Assembly: GCA_015657535.1 (NCBI GenBank)
Contig: JADHZB010001048.1
Location: forward strand, 5,278 to 69,277
DNA: 64,000 nucleotides
DNA from: Nephromyces sp. MM_2019
Taxonomy: Eukaryota > Apicomplexa > Aconoidasida > Nephromycida
Direction: 5' to 3'
A program made the position numbers and the translations under genes. Within the stretch, counting starts at the first letter, position 1. Every line of letters starts with the position of its first letter. Below, one piece after another: positions 1 to 12,225 of this stretch. Under the pieces are notes generated by a model, which worked only from the letters and a program-made list of their open reading frames with translations, was not told where the DNA came from and did no database searches.

Positions 1-180
1 AGACATTTGATGTGCTTGTGTGTGTGAAGATACACTATTGGTAACACAGAGACATTTGATGTGCTTGTGTGTGTGAAGATACACTATTGGTAACACAGAG
101 ACATTTGATGTGCTTGTGTGTGTGAAGATACACTATTGGTAACACAGAGACAGTTTACATGCTTGTGTGTGTGAAGATGT
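1..180. repeat. 49-bp tandem repeat, about 3.6 copies
   Basis: Units begin at 1, 50, 99 and 148 and start with AGACATTTGATGTGC. The first three are identical. The fourth diverges after AGACA and loses register near 180. Each unit carries a short TG run followed by GAAGATACACTATTGG. The array starts at the window edge, so its true length is unknown. It may be a minisatellite or the end of a larger satellite. Confidence 0.95.
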
Positions 181-2181
181 GAGTTGAAGCCTACATGGTA
201 GAAAGAGAAGCCTCGCTAACTACTTTTTTTGGCTTGCTCTCTTGCATGCTGTTTGATGTCATGGTGTTGGGGGACTGCTCGTTTGCATATAGGGGTATCA
301 TAAGTAGGCGAAACGTAAGGTCCATTACCGCATGTTTCATGTAGAGCTTCCTGTGTGTGTAATTTTAGAGTATGTATCTGTAGTTGTAAAGTATGTGTGT
401 GTGTTTGTGTTGTTTCCTGCACTTCGTGATGCCAACTCTATCTTATCTATGGTAAACTCGGGCACGGAGCTCCGGTCGCTCTTTTGGCGTTTGAAGGCAT
501 CATTGGCTTTGTGGCTGAATTGCTGTGTGTTGGGTGCAGTGGTAGGACGGCGAGTGCCTGTGGTGCGTGGGGTGCTGTGTGTGCTTATTGACGTGTGTGT
601 GCCAGCTATCCGACGTGTGTCTATGCTATCTTATTTCTGCTAACTGGATTGCGTATGTGTTCCAGCTATGAAACAAAACTTTCTGCCCGCGAAGCCTGCG
701 TGTGTGCGTCCCGCTATATTCTCTACCCCTCTACCCATTGAGCCTCAATTCGCGCGTGTATCTGGCATAACCATGGGCATCCATGCACACACAAAGGAAA
801 GCTCTAGTACTATCACCTTGGCAGCGAATCTTCAAAGCTTCTAGCTTCACTTTTGCTGCTTTCGATTCCTTTAAAGCTGTGAAGATTTGCCGGCATTGAA
901 GTCATTTCCACAGTTAATCAGCTTCTTATGAGGTTCTCTGCAAAATCTTCCCTTCGAGCCTCCCAGCCCCCAATTTGAAGCATAGCAGCTCTCTGCGCAC
1001 ACGCTTCAACTGCTGTATAAGGAGGCTTCATCTCGCAGAACTTGCTGCACACACATGCTCAATGCTACGGGTTCTCTGTACATACACTTCACATTGTGTG
1101 TTCAAAACAGTATTTTGAAGCATAGTAGCTCACTGTAAATACACTTAACTTCAGACGGCCTATTCGACAAACAAGCTCAATCATGCAGCCTCTATACGCT
1201 TCACCTGCTGTGCATACATTTTGCCTGCTTCGCACGTACTTCATCTCATAAATCCTATCCCACACACTCAATATCTCAGCCTCTCCATGCAAACACTTTA
1301 CCCGCTACACATACACTGCATCCCACGCACCCGAATCCATGCACACACGGGTTTGCGTAAACGTTCTTACACGCTTTGCATGAGAAAGAAGCTTCTCTTT
1401 CCAAAGATAGCAGTGTACATACACTCAGTCCTGAGGTTATCTACTGACCGTGAAACGATGCTCTACATTGTAAATTCCAACTGTAAGGCCATTTTCCTGC
1501 GAATATATAGTAGATGAAGTGTATTTTGAAGATAAAAACATCTCTATGAAGAGTATCTTCTCGCACACACAAGGAACGTGAGATACCTATAGGCTTAAGT
1601 AGGAGTAATGTGTGTGTGAATTAGACTGCGCTCGAAAGTAGTATCAGCAGGCCATTGAGGAAACGATAGGGCGGCCTAGGTGGTGTTGAAGGCAAAATTC
1701 CGTAGATGAGGGGTGTTAGGTTTCCGTGTTGAAGCAGTGTGCCCGTCAATAGGGGGGGTGGAGGTAAGAGAAGAGGGGGGGAGGTACGCAGAAAAGTAGA
1801 GAGGATGAGGGAAGATCTTCATAAGCCCCATGATGATGTATGCAGTTGTGAGGATGATCAAGATCCTGTGGCTCTAGAAAGATGGTGATGTAGAAGGCTC
1901 GTATCAACGCGAAAGAGTGTGTGAAAACGGAGTAGCGAGCCGCACACACACGTATTCAATGCATACAAGATAGCTGGGTAAGATGAATTGAGATCCAAAG
2001 TAGTGGGAGCGAAACACATGCACACACAAAGTGGAATACCCTCAAAAACAAACACGCACACACACAAAGTGTAATTCCTTCAAACACACACACTCACACA
2101 CACAAAAATACACATACACAAAGTGAAATACCCTCAAAAAAAAACACGCACCAAGCAGTGCATATCACCTGAAGCACTAAC
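181..2181. other. No resolved gene; probably 3' part of the DUF866-like gene
   Basis: Open frames here are short and mostly made of CA/TG translation. The minus-strand gene at 2182-3997 lacks its last exon (about 20-25 residues expected from the family), so that exon should lie here. One possible tail is around 1230-1260 on minus, where a short IYE-containing frame follows an AG, but I cannot prove the join. No RNA gene was recognised. Confidence 0.5.
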
Positions 2182-4180
2182 CTCATCGTAACTACACCAG
2201 TCATCGCTAAGATCGACGTCTTCGAAGACCGTACCTTTCAAGCTCTTAGCTACATAGCCACCCTGGGGATGCCACTCAATAGGCTCTAGCCTGATAGAGA
2301 GCATCACACACATACACACACAGTATGAAGGGGTGCTTCTTCCGTTAGCTTCGGCTAAGACACACACTGTAATACTTGTGAAAAAGAACACACACCACTG
2401 TATGCTCTCACCCTGCTATGCTAAGGATAAGAAAATATGTGCATTCGTCTCTTTACGATTAAGTGCAACCTAGATACACACACACAACCACATACAAAAA
2501 CATACAGGCAAGCATCCGTTGCTAAATCTACAGCCATGCATAGGCTTTCTGTACAGCGTGTAGGCATCCCTCTAGGAGCTTGCTACTAGCATTACCCTCT
2601 GCATTCAAAGCTTATAATAGGGACAAAGGAGCCACTATCATCCTCAGTATAATCCCTTGTTATTCCCTTCACCTGTAGGAAGAAGCAATAAACAACACAC
2701 ACACACACGCATGCTCTTTTCAGTTCTTTCATCTGTTGGACAAGGTAATCAGTAACACAGGCACACGCACACAGGTAATCACACACAGGCACTGATATGA
2801 ACGCCCGCCTACACATACACGTGAATATACCCACAAGCACACGCACGTATACATATTCAGACACGCACAAACACACGCACGCACATGCGCACACACCTGC
2901 ACATACCAACACACAGACACACATGTGAAAACATTTGACTTTAGATTTCCCTGTGATAGGAAACTATCAGCACACCTCCGGGAGGAGTCCCGTGCAAGTG
3001 CCAGATGTGTTTATGTTGGCGTGTGTGTGCATGTGCTGGTGTGTGTGCGCTGGCATGCAGTTGTGCTGGTGTGCTGGTGCGTTTGTGATGGTGCGTGCGT
3101 CCTGGTGCATGTGTGCGTGTGTTGATTATATGCGAAGTCAAAGCCAATACACCAACACTCGTAGCCCTCTGATTGCACCCTCAAAACCTTTTAAACACAC
3201 ACACCAAACAACCACTCGCGCAAACAAGAAAAGCAGGTAAGTACACAATACTAACCTGTTCGATGTTTAGACGAGAGTATTGTCGATCATCTTGCCATCG
3301 AAGTAAAAAGTTAGCAGTTCTGCACACACACGATGCTTATATCAACATAGAAGCCCTTCAGATGCACACACAAAGTAACCCACACACACCTACACAAATA
3401 CTAGCAAACAGGCACACACAAGCATAAACAGAAACCCACACACAAAAAGGGGCACACGTAAATACATCCACAAAGCCATGCAAAACTCACACGCACACAT
3501 AAAAATCCGCACACAATTACACAAAATCACACATTCAAATCCACATAAAACCACACACACACTAGCAATTTTGCGGTTCAGACATACCCCTTGCTATTTG
3601 GAATCTCAAGCTCGCGGCTTGCAAAACAATCTATGTTCTTCCTCACTTCATAGCCACTAGTCTGCTTGACTGTATAACAAACAACAAAGAACATCGAGTA
3701 TTCGCAAGAGTACACACACAAATATACATACCCACGCACACACACAAACGTACCCCCAAATCCTCACAAACACACATATACACACATACACACACACATC
3801 CACATGCAAACACACAGTTACCCCCACATTCCCACAAAGAAAGCTAAACGCATCCACGCGTACCCACCCCCACTAACACACATACCCCTACGCACACACA
3901 GCTGATTACCATCCAAACACCACGGATGATCTGGAGGAGCTGAAAGGAGTTGAATGTTCTCCAAGTCCGCCTTTATACTCAAAATAAAACGCACCATCCT
4001 CTTAGCGGCAAATCGCAAAAACAACACACATACAGTGTCAAAAGCACGAACAAAGCTTAGTGGTACCATCACACACAAGAGCAATATTTCTCAGATATAC
4101 AAACTTATGAAGGTATAGTCCAGCGGCAAATACACTCAGATAAGACGGTCTTCTTCAGAATCACACACACACAGCTGTGT
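2030..4180. repeat. Interspersed CA-rich imperfect microsatellite in introns of the DUF866-like gene
   Basis: Runs of CACACA broken by single other bases fill the introns between exons, for example 2040-2140, 2695-2930, 3360-3560 and 3710-3900. On the sense (minus) strand they read TG. The exons themselves are free of them. They generate many spurious open frames rich in Cys-Val or Thr-His. Confidence 0.85.
2182..3997 (-). CDS. CZIB: DUF866 / CZIB-like protein (C1orf123 family), zinc ligands lost; 3' end not found
   Basis: Five exons on minus join in phase: 3997-3910 (ATG at 3997), 3669-3588, 3319-3256, 2672-2596 and 2290-2182. All have GT..AG borders. The first exon matches the family start (VRFILSIKADLENI). 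The C-terminal half carries the family signature SFECRGLEPIEWHPQGGY, then GTVFEDVDLSDDW and YDE. Family members such as human C1orf123/CZIB have two CXXC pairs that bind zinc. Here the first aligned pair falls in VKQTSGYE and the second in LLRWQDDRQ, so all four cysteines are replaced (Q, G, W, D). The flanking positions and lengths still align, which argues against a splicing error. About 134 residues are resolved; a final exon is missing after YDE. The gene is divergent from the NudC gene, with 2 kb between starts. Family assignment is strong; the function of a zinc-free member is unknown. Confidence 0.85.
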
Positions 4181-4938
4181 TTATGCAGAACATGATGCCT
4201 CAACACTCCCAGAAAGTGTTTTTCAAAGCAAAAAACATAAAAATGGAAGCAAAAGAGAAATTTTGTGCAAAAATACATCAAATAAGCATATAAATTAGCC
4301 TAAAAAGTATAGAAACAGAGGAAAAGGAGGCAATTTTTCCTCTGCAGATTTCCAAGGAATTACGAAAGGGGAGAAAAAAAGGATTAAAAGATGAAAAAAC
4401 AAAAAAATCAGCAGGCGAAAATATAGAAAAAGGGGGATCCATCGCATCAGCAGTATCCTTAATTGAAATGCGTAAAACATTAAAAGAAAATATCACAAAA
4501 AACATCCTCAGTATGTGTGCGATAGGAGAACAGTGTCTTTAGAGTGTGAATGGAAAAAACACCTCCAAATGACGATAAAAAATGAGATTTCAGAAGCTTG
4601 TATCAGTGCTGTGGTACACAAAGCTTTAGCAGCCAGACACTTCATTTCTTGATCCTTTTTTTCCCAGAAAAAACATTAAAAAAAATTTTTTTCAAAAATC
4701 AGCATTTTTTTACGAAAAAATAGTAGAAACACGCATTTTTCTGCATCTTCACATTGTCTAGTTTAGTATTATAACCGCTAACAGGAAGGAACTCGCTTCT
4801 AAAGAAAAGTGGAAGGTGTGTGTATTGATTAAAACGCTGAATTCGCTGAACAAACCGAGGAAAATCTCTTTTTTGGGTGCTTCACAGAGAAATCTTTCAA
4901 AAACAGATAAAAAGCAGAATTTTCAGCCTTTTTTCACT

Positions 4939-5104
4939 TAATAAGAGGGAGAAGAGAGGGAGAAGAGAGGGGGGAGAGAGGGGGGAGTAAGAGAGAATGC
5001 GATAACAAGAAAAAGCAGGAAAAAGAGAGAATACGATAGCCAGAAATCACGGGAAAAAAAGAGAAAACAAGAGAGAAAACTAGAGAGAAAACTAGAGAGA
5101 TATG
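4939..5104. repeat. Purine-rich GAGA tract
   Basis: About 165 bases that are almost all A and G on plus, with repeated GAGAGGGAGAA and AGAGAGAAAACTAGAGAG units. Long purine/pyrimidine tracts can act as nucleosome-poor promoter elements; here it lies in the divergent spacer between two genes. Confidence 0.8.
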
Positions 5105-5402
5105 TACATATATTTATATATAAATAACTAGAGAATCAGAGAGAGAACAAGATATTCTTTTAATCAGAAAAAGAACTTTAAAATATTGAGTAACCACTAA
5201 AACAGCGGAACCTGCACGTACACCTATATATATAATCTCTTTTGAGAAGGAAAAAACCATACATACACAATCTCTATAGGCTTAGGTCTACTCTATTATA
5301 CCGTACCATAAGCAAAGATTCAACGGAAGCTCTCAAGAGAGCTTTGAGGCAGCCCTTCCATCGAGCATTACTTTGCACCCAGAATGCATCGTGCAATCTC
5401 AT

Positions 5403-5530
5403 GGAGAGAGTGTGCGCGTGTGTGTGTGCATGTGTGTGTGTATTTGTGTGTATTTGTGTGCATGTGTGTGTGTGTATGTGTGTGTATGTGTGATGTGTGC
5501 GTGCGTCTGTGTGCGTGTGTGTGCTATAAT
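5403..5530. repeat. Imperfect TG microsatellite
   Basis: A TG run interrupted by C, A and TT, about 125 bases. The open frames across it in both directions (CVCVC-type on plus, THTHT-type on minus) are microsatellite translations, not genes. Confidence 0.9.
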
Positions 5531-6053
5531 ATACACTTATAAATTTAAGATATAATACGCATATATCCACCTACTAACACACTCGGAAGCCCATCACACG
5601 CACACGCAAAAGCTCCCATACGCATACAAATCTGTGTGTTACAAATCCGTGAAGCGCCAAATCAACTTCTCTCCACTTCTTCGAAAAGAATTTGCTTTTA
5701 GGGGATTTCTCCAGCTTCTTCCCGTGTTTGTGTGTATGCATTTTTATGTGCTTCTCTGTGATTTTTGTGTGTGCTTCTGTGTGTGTATTTCCCTGTGTGT
5801 GTGTAGTTCTCCTTAAAACTACCATTAATACACTAAAAACCTGAAAATCACATAATCCACCCGAAAATTCACGAATTTTCGTTTTTTAGTTTTTATATCT
5901 CATTAGAAACTCCATAAAGGAGGAATAGAAATTTTTATTTTCCGTCAGTTTTTCTGTATCTCCCTCTTCTTCTTCTTCACCTTTCTTCTTCAACATTCTT
6001 TTTCATCCTTGTTCTTAATCTTTCCCTCTCTCCCACCCCCCTACCACCCCTCA

Positions 6054-9000
6054 ATGGATGATGATGCCTTATTGGGGGCTTTTGCCTCTAATCAGCCGAG
6101 TATTGAGGTTCTTTTGAATAGATTTTTTGGTTGGCTAAGGAAGAAAACCGATTTTTTTCATCTACAAGATGAAGCAGAGGGATTTTCAAAGGGTTTTCCC
6201 CCCGGAAAAGCTCAGGAACTGTTAAACGAAGCATTTGAAGCACAACAAGCCTTGTATCCTCAGATGAGGAAGGAGAAATCTTCAAAGATGAAAGGAAGAA
6301 ACAGAGAGAAGAAAGCAGCTCCTCCAGCTGATTTTTGTGTTGTCTATTCCTCAAAAATCCCGAATTTCACAGAAAAAAGTGAAAATCGAGAAGGCAGGCA
6401 TTCTGATGAGGTGAATGCTTTATTTGGTGGAGGTGAAATTTTGATGTTTTTTCGGTTGTCTTCACCTAGAAAAAATCTCGATTTTGTGGTGTATATTCGC
6501 TGCGAATTATATGATGCATTGATGCAGAAGAAGATCTATGATCAGAGTGTTTGAAAAGAATCTGAAATTGAATAGAAAAAGAGTGGATAATTCATAGATT
6601 CTGTTTTTAACTATTTTTTGTGTGTGATTGTGTTTTGTTCTTTGAGCTATAGGAGTAGCATGTTTAGGGTAGTGCGTGGAAAAGTTGAAAGACCGGCGGC
6701 TGAAATGTATAAAATACTTGAAAATCTTTGCCTGGAGTGGCGCACACACTGACGTTGTGATGCACACACACTAATGTTGATTTGTACACTAGCGTTATGA
6801 TGCACCTACGCAAACTAATGTTACTATACTCATACATAAACTGCTGCTACCATGCACACACACACTGTAGATGCTGCGCTTCCCAGATGTAACATTGATG
6901 TATACAAAATCTTCACAAAGATCTTTGCTTTTTACCCGTCTATTGCTCTCCTTCTTCTGCTTCTTCTTCTTCATCTGTTTCTTCTTCTGCTGCTTCTTCT
7001 GCTACTTCTTCTCCTTCTGCTTCTTCTTCTTCTTCTTCTGCTTCTACTGCTGCTGCTTCTTCATCTTTTTCTTCATCTTCTCTTTCTTCCACTTCAAAAT
7101 GGCCATTCAACCTCTGTTTGTTTTGAGAAACTGACGGCATTTTCTGCTTCTTTTCCTTCTTCAATTCTGGTTTTTTGGAGGACTTCTTCCTCTTCTTCAT
7201 GTGACTATGAAACTCTGTGTATTTACCTTTTTTCCTCACAAGAAAATCCCTCCTCTAACCTACGTAAAACGCTAGTTTTCTTGCTCTAGTGCCAGAGAAT
7301 TATGGAGTTTTTTGACGCTGTGATGGGCTGCCAGATTGGTTCTTATTGTGTCTCAGTCCACTGGCCACATCAAGAAAACGATAGAGGAATTTATTTGGTA
7401 CTAAACAGGTATGCGTGTGTGTGTGGGTGTATGTGTGCCTGTTATGTGCAGAAGTTTCTCATAAGAATATGTATATTTTTTCCGCTTAGATGGGTGCTTT
7501 CTTGAAGGGAAGCTTTAGCTCTGTGTCTTTGTTGTGTGTCCTTTCGTGTGTATCTTTGTTGTGTATCCTTTCGTGTGTGTATTTGCTCTGTGTCTTCATT
7601 GATTTCCCCTCCAAAAACTTGTTTTATTGAGGCTTTTATACTGTTATTTTATGATAAAAGTAGGTTTTTTGCTTTGAATAGTAGATGAAAGTGAAGCTTG
7701 GATGATTTTGAGTTCTTATTTGAGTGTGTATGTACACCCTATAGAATGAATGTGTTGCCAGGAAATGCAATTGAAGGTACGGCAAAACCTTCAAGGGGGG
7801 TACAATCAATTGGAGGAAAGAAGAAATAGTGAAGCACATGCACACTCGCAAAGAAACAATCCATCACACACACATACCCACGAGAAAAAGCCTTCAGATA
7901 CACAGGCACACACGCATACGTGGAGGGCTAATCATACGCAGGCACTGACACAAGAATAAATAATATCGCACACACGCGCATACACACACAAGAAAAAGAA
8001 TGATCAAACATTCGCACACGAGCATACCATCACATGTACGCACTCACGCACACAAGCACAAACAATCACACATAACGGCATACATCCACTCACAGAAACA
8101 CATGCTGACACACTCACACATACCCTCACTTGCACCCTCTGAAACACACGCTCTCACCTACATCCGCAGAAACACACACTCTCACATAAACACAAACCGA
8201 CACAAACTCCCACTAACAAATACCCACACACACTCCCTCCCACCCCCCCAAGTCCACACACACACACTATAGACTGACTCACCAACCACTTTCTTGTCGC
8301 AATTCTTCAAAAGCTTTCCACCATGAGATTGTATTCTTCCTGTAGCTTTCCCTGCCCCTTTACTAAGCGAAAACTCCCAAATAATGTGATTTTTCCTTCT
8401 TTTTCTCCCGTTTTTTCTGCCTTACACTTAACCTATCATTTTCTTCCGCTTCAATCCACATTTTTGATTGAAGATTTCGTCTTTTCCCTCTTTTTATATC
8501 ACTTTTTCACAGCGAGGAAGCAGTTCATAGTTTGTATACTGGAATATCCCACGAACAAAATCATGAAGAAGCGAGAAATCAGCGGAATTTGTGGAGATTT
8601 ATGGATTTTTCAGAGCTTCATTTGATTCAGTTAAAGCAGTTTAAGCGGTCAAAGGCGATTGACAGTGAATTTCAGGCCTTAAACGACAAGAAAATACTTT
8701 CAGAAAAACTTCCTGAAAGCTTAGAGCTTGAGAAACCTGCAGGTGTGTGTGTGTTGCTGGTTTTTTACCCTTTTTTGGGGTACAGATGAGCTTCAGTAAA
8801 AGTTGCTTTTTGGTTGTTATTTTTGCACAAACTACTGGTTCTCCATGGGCGAGACTTTGGGTATGCGATATCTCGTTTGTTGTGGGTTTGGGGATGTGCG
8901 TAATATAAGTGTGTGTGTGTGTGTGTGCGGGTATGTGTGAGTGTGTTGGTGTTTGTCTGTTTTTGTCATTTTGTGTGTTTGTGTGTTTGTGTGCTTGTGT

Positions 9001-11826
9001 ACTTGACTTTGTGAGTTTTTGATTGTGTGTGTGTAGTTTTCTTTGTATGTGTGTGTGTAGTTTTCTTTGTATGTGTGTGTGTAGTTTTCTTTGTATGTGT
9101 GTGTGTAGTTTTCTTTGTATGTGTGTGTTTTTCTCTTTGTGTGTTGCTCTTATGTTTTTTTCGCCTTGCGTGTGCATATGTTTCTCATTGTGTGTGTATT
9201 CTTGTGTTCCTATACCCGTGTGTGGTGTTTGTGTGTATGTGTGTGACCATATATCTGTATACCTTGTAGAACACTCTTTATTTATTTAAACAGAGCCTAC
9301 GAAGCAGAGAGTTGAAGGCCATATTTCTACTTGGAATGGAGATATAAAGGAAGGCTTTCGATGGAATCAGACGATTCACGATGCTACTGTGGAGGTTGAA
9401 TTGCCTTCAAAGTGTAGAGGAAGGGATGTGAAAGTGGATTTTTTGACGAAAAATATGAAGATAGTATGCAAAGGTGAGTATGAAGGCGTGTGTGAAAGGC
9501 TTTTGTTTTGAATTTGATGTGTGTGTGTGTGGTAGCTGGTTGAGAAGTTTTTGTGTGCGTGATGGAGGTAGCTTGTTAGGCATTATATGTGGTAGGGTGT
9601 GTGGGGGAGCTGGGTATGTGGGTGTGAGAATAAGTATGCACATATATGTGCATACACATATGTACACTCCAAAACCCACATACACCCACACACGAGCACA
9701 CGCCCCCACCCTCGCACACACACCTACTCATCCACATCCACACAAACCCTATACACCCTTCCATACTAACCCCCCACACCCACACACCCGCACACCACAT
9801 TACGAATACTTGCCTTCCTCCCCCCATGAACCCTCCATAGCATTACTTAACCCCCTTCCCCCCTTATGAGCCATCTCTAGAGTTCCTCGTATAACAGTGT
9901 TTTCAACTGAAAGCTTTCGCCTCATGAGACCCCTCATATAGCGAATTCTTCATAGTATTTTTCTGGTCGAAGCTGACAATGAGAGGCTCTACTCTTCCAT
10001 GTAAATCTGACTGATTAGATATGCCGTATTCTAGCAAACAGTTTTTTTGCGAATGTTGAGATTTTTCTTGATGAGCTTCTTCCTTTAGAAAATGTGAAGA
10101 TTTCGCAGTTTCTTGCAGGAAGCAGGAAGTGTAGCTCCAAGCTCTTGAATTCTTCAAAAACGTCAAATTTCTTCCATAAAGCAACACTTTTGATGTAATT
10201 TTGTTGTTGATTTTTGACTTTTTTTGTGTGTAATGGTATTTTACAACGAGTAGTATAGATTATCTAATTTTAATGGCTCGGAAATCATTAGATAATTCTG
10301 ATGGCTTTGTGAGGCATCGCAATAGAAGGAAGTTTCGTGAGAGTTTCATGTAAATTGAGGTTTTCAGCTCTTTTTTTTTCCATGTGAGTCTTCTTTTTAT
10401 CTCTCTGCGCTTTTACAGTTTGGCTGGGAGTACTGAGTGATTTGCTGCTCTTAAAAGCTGAAATTGCCTTGCGTGCGAGTAGGATGCAGTTTGACTGAAG
10501 TCTCTTAGGTAATAGTTATACCCTGCATATAAGTTCACTCAAAAAGCATGAAATTATTTGTTAAAGATTTCCTACAGCTTCACAAGCTTTAACGCACATT
10601 GCACCACACCCTCCCAAGAGCAGCTGTAACACTCAGCCAAGCCTGTGTGTGTGTGAAGTTCATATTTTCCATAAAACCACCCACCGGGGCTCGATTCCTC
10701 TCATTCAATGTGGCTCTAACCTTGAAATTTTTTCCTCCAAATACCGTCTCGTACATTTGGAGTGATATCCTTCTTCCACCTTGGACTGACGAAGCACATC
10801 ATTTTGTTCTTCCAATCTCGTCTATTCTGCATTTCTTTCAAGCTAAAGATTTTCAGTTTGTGATTTGGTAGAATTTAGTGCATAAAACCTCAAAAAAAGA
10901 GTATGTGTGCAATCTCAACGAAAAAGCTGTCGAATTCTCATATATATACCAGTAAATGATAATTCGTTCGTCATACCTTCAGACAATCTCTAAAGATAAG
11001 AATCTTCAAAATCAGCTACAATAACTTTATTTTGAACTTTTTTATTGCTTTTAACCTTGATTGTTGCTTTTTATACGTTTTTTGCAGGTACAAAATTACT
11101 AGAAAGGGAGTTTTTTGCAGCTGTAAATCAGCAGGATTGCATGTGGAGCATCGAGGATGAGGTAAGAATCATCATTTCGCTGGAGAAACAAAAGGATCTT
11201 TGGTGGCCCCAACTTTTTGTTGGTGACGAAGAGATTGACGTAAAAAAGGTAAGAAAGAGGATATTTCCTTTATTTTATTCCTTGAAAATACTTGACGGAT
11301 CGTGGAGAAACGTTCTAAATTAGAATATAGGATTTTGATATTTTATGCTTGAGACTTTAAGATTTGATGCCTTTTCACTTGTTTTATCACAGTTAAGGTT
11401 GGTAATCGGATATATATATATATGTGGAAAAGTATGTGCTTTTACCTCCTTTTTAGCTGCTTTTAAAGCACTTGAAATTTCCTCGTTATAGAACGCATCA
11501 TTAGTTTGCCATTCTTCCTTATGACTTCTCTTTATAAACGCATCGGTTGCCTCTCAGACTCAGAATTTACCTGAAAAACGCCTGTGCTATGCAAACTCTT
11601 TTCTTGGCAGATTGAATCCGTGAAACAAATTCACGAATACGATGACAGCACTCAGCAACATATAAGAAAATTAGTTACCGATTATATGGCGAAGAATGAT
11701 GGTAAAGCTACTACTGAAGAAAACGCCCAGCTGAAAGCTCTTGAGCAGGCTTGGAATTCGGAGAATTCTCCCTTCAAAGAAACACCTTTTGATTTTTCAA
11801 TGATCAGGAATACCTTCTCGCAATGA
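6054..11826 (+). CDS. NUDC: NudC-family protein (nuclear distribution protein C; NudC N-terminal plus CS/p23 domain)
   Basis: Six exons join in phase: 6054-6410, 7290-7408, 8513-8742, 9294-9473, 11088-11248 and 11611-11826 (TGA), giving about 420 residues. The NudC N-terminal signature VLLNRFFGWLRKKTDFF is at residues 19-35. Exon 3 is charged and helical. Exons 4 and 5 carry the CS domain (TWNGDIKEGFRWNQT, then LLEREFFAAVN and a W-rich end), about residues 243-349. The last exon matches the family C-terminus, ending in a DFSMIRNTF-like motif. NudC proteins are Hsp90-linked co-chaperones acting with the dynein/LIS1 system and in mitosis. The donor of exon 1 (6410) and the short exon 2 are the least certain parts, chosen because both phases fit (0 then 2). 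Exon 2 adds about 40 residues not usual in NudC; typical members are about 330 residues. Introns are long and rich in TG, CA or CTT repeats. Confidence 0.88.
6936..7092. repeat. CTT/CTTCTGC polypyrimidine microsatellite in NudC intron 1
   Basis: Repeated TTCTTCTGC and TTCTTC units on plus, lying upstream of the exon 2 acceptor. The complementary strand translates to a Glu/Ala-rich frame and the plus strand to Leu or Phe/Cys runs; both are artefacts of the repeat. Confidence 0.9.
7835..8272. repeat. CA-rich imperfect repeat in NudC intron 2
   Basis: More than 400 bases of CACACA, CACTCACA and CACGCACA variants on plus. Sense-strand CA here contrasts with sense-strand TG in the next intron, so repeat polarity does not simply follow transcription. 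Confidence 0.85.
9024..9122. repeat. 24-bp tandem repeat in NudC intron 3
   Basis: Four copies of a unit made of a TG run plus TAGTTTTCTTTGTA. The TAG of each unit falls at 9034, 9058, 9082 and 9106. It lies inside a longer TG-rich stretch (8905-9250). The minus strand translates to an IQRKLHTH periodic peptide, which is not a gene. Confidence 0.95.
9655..9800. repeat. CA-rich imperfect repeat in NudC intron 4
   Basis: CCACACACCC-type imperfect repeat on plus. The rest of this 1.6-kb intron (9474-11087) has ordinary sequence, with no exon I could support. Confidence 0.8.
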
Positions 11827-12094
11827 AAACTGCGTGGTATTTCTTTTCTCTTTTACTTTCTGGGCGTTTAATTGTAAAATTCATGATAATAAAGAATATT
11901 ATGGGGATATAAGCTGAGATACTACCCCGATGGATAGCCACTAGTAAAATGTGAATTTTATATCATCAACTGCTTTCCTATTTCGGAGAAAAAAACTTCA
12001 AATAGCTAATAGTGACGCTCTCAACTTTAGAGGACGAGTTGCTCTGGTGAGAGGTAGTAAGCCTAAGTGGTTGGGAACTATTACATTCAAAAAT

Positions 12095-12225
12095 GGGAGT
12101 GATTTGGAGCAAAAATACCAGCAGAGGAGTGATGAGTAGGAAAAGTAACATAAGAGGAGTGATGTGGAAGAAAACTACCAAAGAGGGTCGATAAACAGCA
12201 CAAATTACAAAAGAGTAGTGATGAA
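12095..12225. repeat. Imperfect 30-35-bp tandem repeat
   Basis: Four degenerate units contain GGAGTGAT or GTAGTGAT followed by an A-rich stretch and a CAAAAATACC/AAAACTACC-like tail. Translation on minus gives a repeated hydrophobic ITPL motif. Too degenerate to assign a role. Confidence 0.6.

Larger units (their letters stand above)
3998..6053. other. Divergent intergenic region between DUF866-like and NudC genes
   Basis: About 2 kb with no supported coding exon. It holds A-rich sequence (4260-4500, 4660-4740), a purine tract and a TG tract listed separately, and a TTCTTC-rich stretch just before the NudC start (5960-6020). It must contain the 5' ends of two genes read in opposite directions. 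No promoter motif could be recognised. Confidence 0.6.

Noticed and set aside
5242..5570. Cys/Val- and Thr/His-rich frames on both strands
   Set aside because: These are translations of an imperfect TG/CA microsatellite; neither has splice or family support.
6940..7239. Glu-rich open frame on minus
   Set aside because: It is the complement of a CTT/CTTCTGC microsatellite inside a NudC intron; composition is entirely repeat-driven.
9023..9125. CRISPR-like array
   Set aside because: Regular short units without unique spacers; it is a simple intronic tandem repeat in a eukaryotic gene.
8641..9177. 178-codon minus frame with IQRKLHTH repeats
   Set aside because: It is the reverse translation of a TG-rich intron with a 24-bp repeat and overlaps a confirmed NudC exon on plus.
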